From JBQCDV01 sp051960855 (GTDB lineage Bacteria > Actinomycetota > Actinomycetes > JAJZTN01): a stretch of 9,853 nucleotides of DNA. How positions within the stretch are numbered: the stretch's first letter is position 1; each line of letters starts with the position of its first letter. Positions 7,247-9,853 of the stretch are shown here, piece after piece. Location of the stretch: positions 1 to 9,853 of the forward strand of contig JBQCDV010000201.1 in NCBI GenBank assembly GCA_051960855.1, written 5' to 3'. The notes below the pieces were generated by a model, which saw only the letters and a program-made list of their open reading frames with translations, was not told the DNA's origin and did not search any database. The position numbers and the translations under genes were made by a program.

Positions 7247-7837
7247 CTAGCGCACCAGACCCCAGCGGAAGCCCTGCGCGACGGCGTGAGCGCGGTCGAC
7301 GGCACCGAGCTTGCGGAAGAGGCGGCGAGCGTGCGTCTTGATGGTGTCCTCGGACAGGTAGAGCTCGCGGCCGATCTCGGCATTGGAACGGCCTCGGCTC
7401 ATGCCGGTCAGCACCTGCATCTCCCGCTCCGTGAGCACGGGCGCCGTACTGCCCGGACGGCTGGCGGGGATGACGGGAGCCAGCGCCGAGGTGACAGCCG
7501 TGGCGAGCTCCTCGCGCGAGGCGTCCTTCACCAGGTAGCCGCGGGCGCCAGCCGCGACGGCGCGAGCGACACCGTCGACGTCCTCGGCGAGGGTCATCAT
7601 CAGCACCGTGGCCTGCGGGTGTCGGGCGAGCAGGCGACGGGTGGCTTCGACGCCGCCGAGGCCCGGCATGCGGACGTCCATCAGGACTAGGTCGGGCTGC
7701 TCGAGCTCATAGCGCTGCAGCAGCTCCTCGCCGCTGCCGGCGAGCATGACGCGCTCGACACCCGGTACCACGCCCAGCGCGCGCCGCATGGCCTCCCGCG
7801 CCAACGGCGAGTCATCGCACACGCAGACCGTGCTCAC
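7247..7837 (-). CDS. bldM: LuxR/NarL-type response regulator, BldM-like
   Basis: A 196-residue two-domain response regulator. The receiver domain (residues 1 to about 120) has the acidic pair D8-D9, acceptor D54 in LMDVRMPG, T82 and K104, so the phosphorylation pocket looks complete. The C-terminal LuxR-type HTH (about 130-196) reads LTEREMQVL, then GRSNAEIGRELYLSEDTIKTHARRLFRKLGA. The opening CDDSPLAREA and closing HAVAQGFRWGLVR are very close to Streptomyces BldM, an orphan regulator needed for aerial development that acts alone or as a heterodimer with WhiI; no kinase gene is nearby here either. The GTG at 7837 is chosen over the ATG at 7888: AGGGAG (7844-7849) is 6 nt upstream, and the encoded N-terminus then begins directly at the first receiver strand. 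Proximity to guaB and a WhiD-like gene supports the assignment. Confidence 0.9.
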   Translation of the reverse strand: MSTVCVCDDSPLAREAMRRALGVVPGVERVMLAGSGEELLQRYELEQPDLVLMDVRMPGLGGVEATRRLLARHPQATVLMMTLAEDVDGVARAVAAGARGYLVKDASREELATAVTSALAPVIPASRPGSTAPVLTEREMQVLTGMSRGRSNAEIGRELYLSEDTIKTHARRLFRKLGAVDRAHAVAQGFRWGLVR

Positions 7838-7999
7838 GCCGCACTCCCTGTCTCTCACCCGGGCGGGGACGTCCGTGTCGCCAGCCACCTGTCTTGTCGG
7901 CAGGAATGGCCCGCAGGGTGAGTGCCTCCGCCGGACTTTCTCCGTGAACCGGGGCAGGCGGCCCGTCGCGGACGCGACAACCGCTGGGTGGGAGGTGTC

Positions 8000-9109
8000 T
8001 TACGGGGCGACGGCCCCAGCCGCCGTAGAGATCCGATCGACCAGCTCGGCGAGGTCCCGGACCCAGCGGACGCCAGCGGGCAGATCCGATTCCGCCCACC
8101 CTTCGCCTGCGGCGAGCAGGAACGGCGCTGGCCGGACTGCCGGCAGCGCCGTGAACGACTCGACGCTCGCGGTCGGCGGCCGCTGCGACCAGACGACGAC
8201 GGCCAGCGGGCCGCTGCGCTGCACAGCATCACCGAGCGCGAGAGCGGGCACGCGCGGACCGAGCATGCGCGTCGTGACGTGCCGCTCGGCCAGGGCGGCC
8301 GCGGCGACATGCATCGCGAGGCTGTGCAGCTCCTCCTCAGCACACGCGAGCAAGACGGGGCGGGAGTTGATGGGGGTTCCGACGCCGAGGGTCACGCCAC
8401 GCAGCGCTGCGAGCAGGACCTCACTCAGCACATGCTCGACCTCAATGCCCTGTCCGGTGGCCTCCCAGCGCTCACCGATGCCGACGAGCACGGGAGTTGC
8501 CAGATCGGTCCAGGTGGCCATGACGCCATAGCGCCGCAGCGCATCGCGCACGATCCGGCTGCATTCGGCGGAGTCCAGGGCCATCGCGGCCCGCGCCAGG
8601 CCGCGAGCGGCCCTGCTGCCGCTGGGCAGTGCGATGACGCGGCCCCCGCCTGCCCGCGACTCAGGACGACCCCGACGAGCCGCGGGCGCGGCGTCAGCAC
8701 CCGCTCCGGCGTTCTGCTCTCCGGCGTGACGCTCGTCGACTGCGCCCTCCGCCCCACCGGGCTCGCCGTGTGGGAGGAGCCGGATCGGCACCGGGGCAGC
8801 AGGCAGCCAGTCCAGCTCCGACCCCACTCCCGCGAACGATTCGTCGGCGTCGAGGACAACCCTCGCCGCCTCCGCCGGCGAGACGCCGTCGAGCACGAGT
8901 CGCCGCATCGCCGACAGCCGGGCGAGGTCGGCAGAGGTGTACCGACGGTGAGTGCCCGCCGTGTGGCCGCTCGGCCCGAGCCCGTACCGACGGTCCCAGG
9001 TGCGGAGTGTCGCGGGTGCGACCCCCAGGCGGCGGGCCACCGCAGCCACGGTCAGGGCGACGTCGGGATGCGGCGCCACGCCTGCGGTCGGGTCGCTGCT
9101 GCCGGCCAC
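8000..9109 (-). CDS. MerR-family regulator with cobalamin-binding-like C-terminal module (CarH/LitR architecture)
   Basis: A 369-residue regulator. The N-terminus is a MerR winged helix (about 18-88: LTVAAVARRLGV, TLRTWDRRYGLG, HRRYTSADLARL). A Gly/Ala/Arg-rich linker spans about 92-160, and a helical bundle follows. The latter contains W215-x9-E225-H226, the Wx9EH signature that contacts the adenosyl side of cobalamin in CarH. Next comes a Rossmann-like region with E260-L-H262-S-L-A265, matching the ExHxxG cobalamin motif with His kept but Gly replaced by Ala. In CarH/LitR, adenosylcobalamin assembles a DNA-binding tetramer that light disrupts; whether this protein binds a cobalamin is inference. 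The GTG at 9109 is chosen because AGAGGAGG ends 4 nt upstream. A longer reading from 9235 would translate an 11-bp tandem repeat and is rejected. The gene is divergent from the whiD-like gene and lies 162 nt upstream of bldM. Confidence 0.82.
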   Translation of the reverse strand: MAGSSDPTAGVAPHPDVALTVAAVARRLGVAPATLRTWDRRYGLGPSGHTAGTHRRYTSADLARLSAMRRLVLDGVSPAEAARVVLDADESFAGVGSELDWLPAAPVPIRLLPHGEPGGAEGAVDERHAGEQNAGAGADAAPAARRGRPESRAGGGRVIALPSGSRAARGLARAAMALDSAECSRIVRDALRRYGVMATWTDLATPVLVGIGERWEATGQGIEVEHVLSEVLLAALRGVTLGVGTPINSRPVLLACAEEELHSLAMHVAAAALAERHVTTRMLGPRVPALALGDAVQRSGPLAVVVWSQRPPTASVESFTALPAVRPAPFLLAAGEGWAESDLPAGVRWVRDLAELVDRISTAAGAVAP

Positions 9110-9129
9110 CGCACCTCCTCTGCTCACTG

Positions 9130-9206
9130 TGCTCGATCTCTGCTCGATCTCTGCTCGATCTGTGCTCGATCTCTGCTCGATCTCTGCTCGCTGTCTGCTC
9201 GATCTC
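9130..9206. repeat. Seven tandem 11-bp direct repeats upstream of the merR gene, candidate operator
   Basis: Seven consecutive 11-bp units start at 9130, 9141, 9152, 9163, 9174, 9185 and 9196. Five are exactly TGCTCGATCTC; the unit at 9152 ends in G, and the one at 9185 reads TGCTCGCTGTC. A degenerate partial copy (TGCTCACTG, 9121-9129) extends the array toward the gene. It ends about 20 bp before the merR GTG and only 10 bp before its Shine-Dalgarno. An 11-bp period puts each copy on nearly the same face of the helix and equals the direct-repeat spacing bound by CarH-type MerR regulators. The unit is not a multiple of three, and the array lies outside the best-supported coding start. A regulatory role is inferred. 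Confidence 0.85.
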
Positions 9207-9324
9207 TCGCGTCCACCGTGCTGGTCCCTGATCACCTCCCGGCGAGCTGGCCAACCTCCTGATTGTCAGGCCAGGAGCAATCCGTCACCAGCCGAACAAC
9301 GAAGAACCGTCGCACCGCTCTCGA

Positions 9325-9355
9325 AAGTTGTTCAAATCTGGGAGTTGAACAACTT
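9325..9355. promoter_or_regulatory. Inverted repeat, 11-bp perfect arms with 9-bp spacer, candidate operator of the whiD-like gene
   Basis: The left arm AAGTTGTTCAA (9325-9335) is the exact reverse complement of the right arm TTGAACAACTT (9345-9355). Each arm is itself nearly palindromic (TTG-TT-CAA and TTG-AA-CAA). The right arm contains the proposed -35 of the downstream gene, so a bound protein would affect promoter access. A third GAACAAC lies at 9294-9300, 53 bp (about five helical turns) from the right-arm copy. The sequence does not match the BldM, BldD or WhiA consensus sites as I recall them, so the binding protein is unknown. Confidence 0.7.
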
Positions 9356-9373
9356 ACGGCGCGGTACTACTCT
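9345..9373 (+). promoter_or_regulatory. Likely promoter of the whiD-like gene
   Basis: TTGAAC at 9345-9350 and TACTCT at 9368-9373 are separated by 17 bp, a fair match to primary-sigma consensus in an actinomycete. Transcription would start near 9380, giving a leader of about 80 nt. The -35 lies inside the right arm of the inverted repeat. A shorter-spaced alternative -10, TACTAC, is at 9365-9370. Confidence 0.5.
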
Positions 9374-9461
9374 CAGCGTCACAACCAGCAGCGGACCCTC
9401 TCCCCCACGTCGCGTCAGCGGCAGCGCCGAGACGGCCACCCAGCAGTGCCAAGGAGCAGTG

Positions 9462-9758
9462 ATGGCGGAGATCTCTCGTCTTCCCGGGCCGAACGCCGAC
9501 CTGTGGGACTGGCAGCTGCGCGGCGCATGCCGCGGGGCCGACCCCGACGTGTTCTTTCACCCGGAGGGTGAGCGCGGGCCGCGACGCCGCAACCGCGACC
9601 TGGCTGCGAAGGCCTACTGCGCCGTCTGCCCCGTGATCCAGCAGTGCGCAGCACACGCCCTCGCCGTGCGGGAGCCGTATGGCGTCTGGGGCGGTATGAC
9701 CGAGGACGAGCGCGAGGAGATCTACGCCCGGTCCAAGGGCGTGCAGCTCGCGGGCTGA
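9462..9758 (+). CDS. whiD: WhiB-family Fe-S transcriptional regulator, WhiD/WhiB3-like (right paralog)
   Basis: A 98-residue WhiB-like protein with cluster cysteines at C23, C53, C56 and C62, the GVWGG turn at 74-78, and the segments RLPGPNADLWDWQLRGACRG and FFHPEGERG that are nearly those of mycobacterial WhiB3. This is a stronger match to WhiB3/WhiD than the paralog at 12-314. WhiD is needed for late sporulation in Streptomyces; WhiB3 is a redox-responsive regulator in mycobacteria. The ATG at 9462 has AAGGAG (9451-9456) 5 nt upstream; the long open frame upstream is discounted because it runs through the promoter region. Neighbourhood with bldM, guaB and guaB3 fits the position of whiD in Streptomyces and whiB3 in M. 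tuberculosis. An operator-like inverted repeat overlaps its -35. Confidence 0.93.
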   Translation: MAEISRLPGPNADLWDWQLRGACRGADPDVFFHPEGERGPRRRNRDLAAKAYCAVCPVIQQCAAHALAVREPYGVWGGMTEDEREEIYARSKGVQLAG

Positions 9759-9777
9759 TCCGGCCGTCTACGACAGA

Positions 9778-9808
9778 AGCCCCCCCCCCCCCCCGGGGGG
9801 GGGGGGCT
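9778..9808. terminator. C15G12 homopolymer hairpin after the whiD-like gene
   Basis: Fifteen C (9780-9794) are followed directly by twelve G (9795-9806), flanked by AG and CT, which extends the pairing to about 14 bp with a loop of some three C. An outer ACAG/CTGT pair (9773-9776 and 9807-9810) adds symmetry around a 2-nt bulge if used instead. It starts 20 bp after the stop codon, where a terminator is expected, but there is no T-tract. Exact tract lengths may be unreliable in the assembly or variable in the population. Confidence 0.65.
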
Positions 9809-9810
9809 GT

Positions 9811-9853
9811 GGGGCGTGGAGCACTTGGCGCAAAGCGACCTGGCCCGCAACAG
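9811..9853. other. Right edge, no supported gene
   Basis: Forty-three bases follow the homopolymer hairpin. No start with a Shine-Dalgarno on +, and no stop codon of an incoming minus-strand gene before the hairpin in all frames, can be used to call a gene. Confidence 0.4.

Larger units (their letters stand above)
9110..9461. other. Divergent merR-whiD intergenic regulatory region (352 bp)
   Basis: No gene is supported here. It holds, left to right: the merR Shine-Dalgarno (about 9113-9120), the 11-bp repeat array (9121-9206), an AT-richer stretch with GAACAAC at 9294-9300, an inverted repeat at 9325-9355, the likely whiD promoter (9345-9373) and a leader of roughly 80 nt in which nothing else is recognised. 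A weak minus-strand -10 candidate for merR is GACAAT (9262-9267), with no good -35. If it were used, the repeat array would lie in the transcribed leader. Confidence 0.7.

Noticed and set aside
5532..7250. Very long plus-strand open frame (572 codons) opposite guaB, and similar long frames opposite guaB3, the GMC gene and merR
   Set aside because: They are antisense shadows caused by GC-rich codon use; their translations show no family motif, whereas the minus-strand frames carry complete enzyme signatures.
7965..7978. Short perfect palindrome GTCGCG-GA-CGCGAC downstream of merR and upstream of bldM
   Set aside because: A 6-bp arm of G and C is easily found by chance at this composition, the 2-nt loop disfavours a hairpin, and it does not match a recalled BldM or WhiA site.
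9124..9216. A possible 30-codon leader ORF on the minus strand across the repeat array, stopping just before the merR Shine-Dalgarno
   Set aside because: The repeat unit has no stop codon in this frame by composition alone, so openness is not evidence, and the start signal (AGGGA, 8 nt from GTG) is weak.
9110..9235. An N-terminal extension of the MerR-type protein by 42 residues, starting at GTG 9235
   Set aside because: It would translate the 11-bp repeat array into alternating AEIEQRSS-like peptides, and its start lies inside a GGAGGTGATC stretch with no properly spaced Shine-Dalgarno, whereas GTG 9109 has a near-perfect one.
1..9853. Mobile elements, CRISPR arrays, tRNA or rRNA genes
   Set aside because: No transposase, integrase, spaced repeat array or tRNA-like fold was recognised; the only tandem repeat has no spacers.

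Overview
The window (9853 bp, very GC-rich, with GTG starts and strong GC bias at third codon positions) comes from a high-GC actinomycete. The gene set points to a differentiating or WhiB-rich lineage. From memory of family synteny, the order GMC oxidoreductase (ChoD type) / guaB3 / guaB / ... / whiB3 resembles the Mycobacterium tuberculosis Rv3409c-Rv3416 region. The bldM / guaB / guaB3 / whiD grouping resembles the Streptomyces SCO4767-SCO4771 region. The genus cannot be named from the sequence.

Layout. A WhiB3/WhiD-type regulator sits at the left edge on + (12-314). It is closed off by a perfect 18-bp hairpin (346-385) that also ends the convergent minus-strand block. Reading that block in its own direction (right to left) gives: a MerR-type regulator with a cobalamin-binding-like C-terminus (8000-9109), a BldM-like response regulator (7247-7837), guaB IMP dehydrogenase (5676-7193), guaB3 (4532-5641), a GabD2-like succinate-semialdehyde dehydrogenase (2943-4523), a ChoD-like GMC oxidoreductase (1156-2946) and an FrnE-like thiol-disulfide oxidoreductase (396-1115). 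The genes from guaB to frnE are tightly spaced (34, 8, -4 and 40 nt) and probably form one transcription unit. A second WhiB3/WhiD-type gene (9462-9758, +) diverges from the merR gene and ends at an almost pure C15G12 hairpin.

How the genes fit together. The right half is a developmental/redox regulatory cluster (BldM-like regulator, WhiD-like Fe-S regulator, MerR/B12-type regulator). The left half is guanine nucleotide synthesis plus oxidoreductases. The most striking non-coding feature is in the merR-whiD divergent region: seven 11-bp direct repeats (9130-9206) just upstream of the merR start, and a separate 11-bp-arm inverted repeat (9325-9355) overlapping the presumed -35 of the whiD-like gene. 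Because CarH/LitR-type MerR regulators are known to bind 11-bp-spaced direct repeats, the repeat array is a good candidate autoregulatory operator for a possible cobalamin/light-responsive switch.
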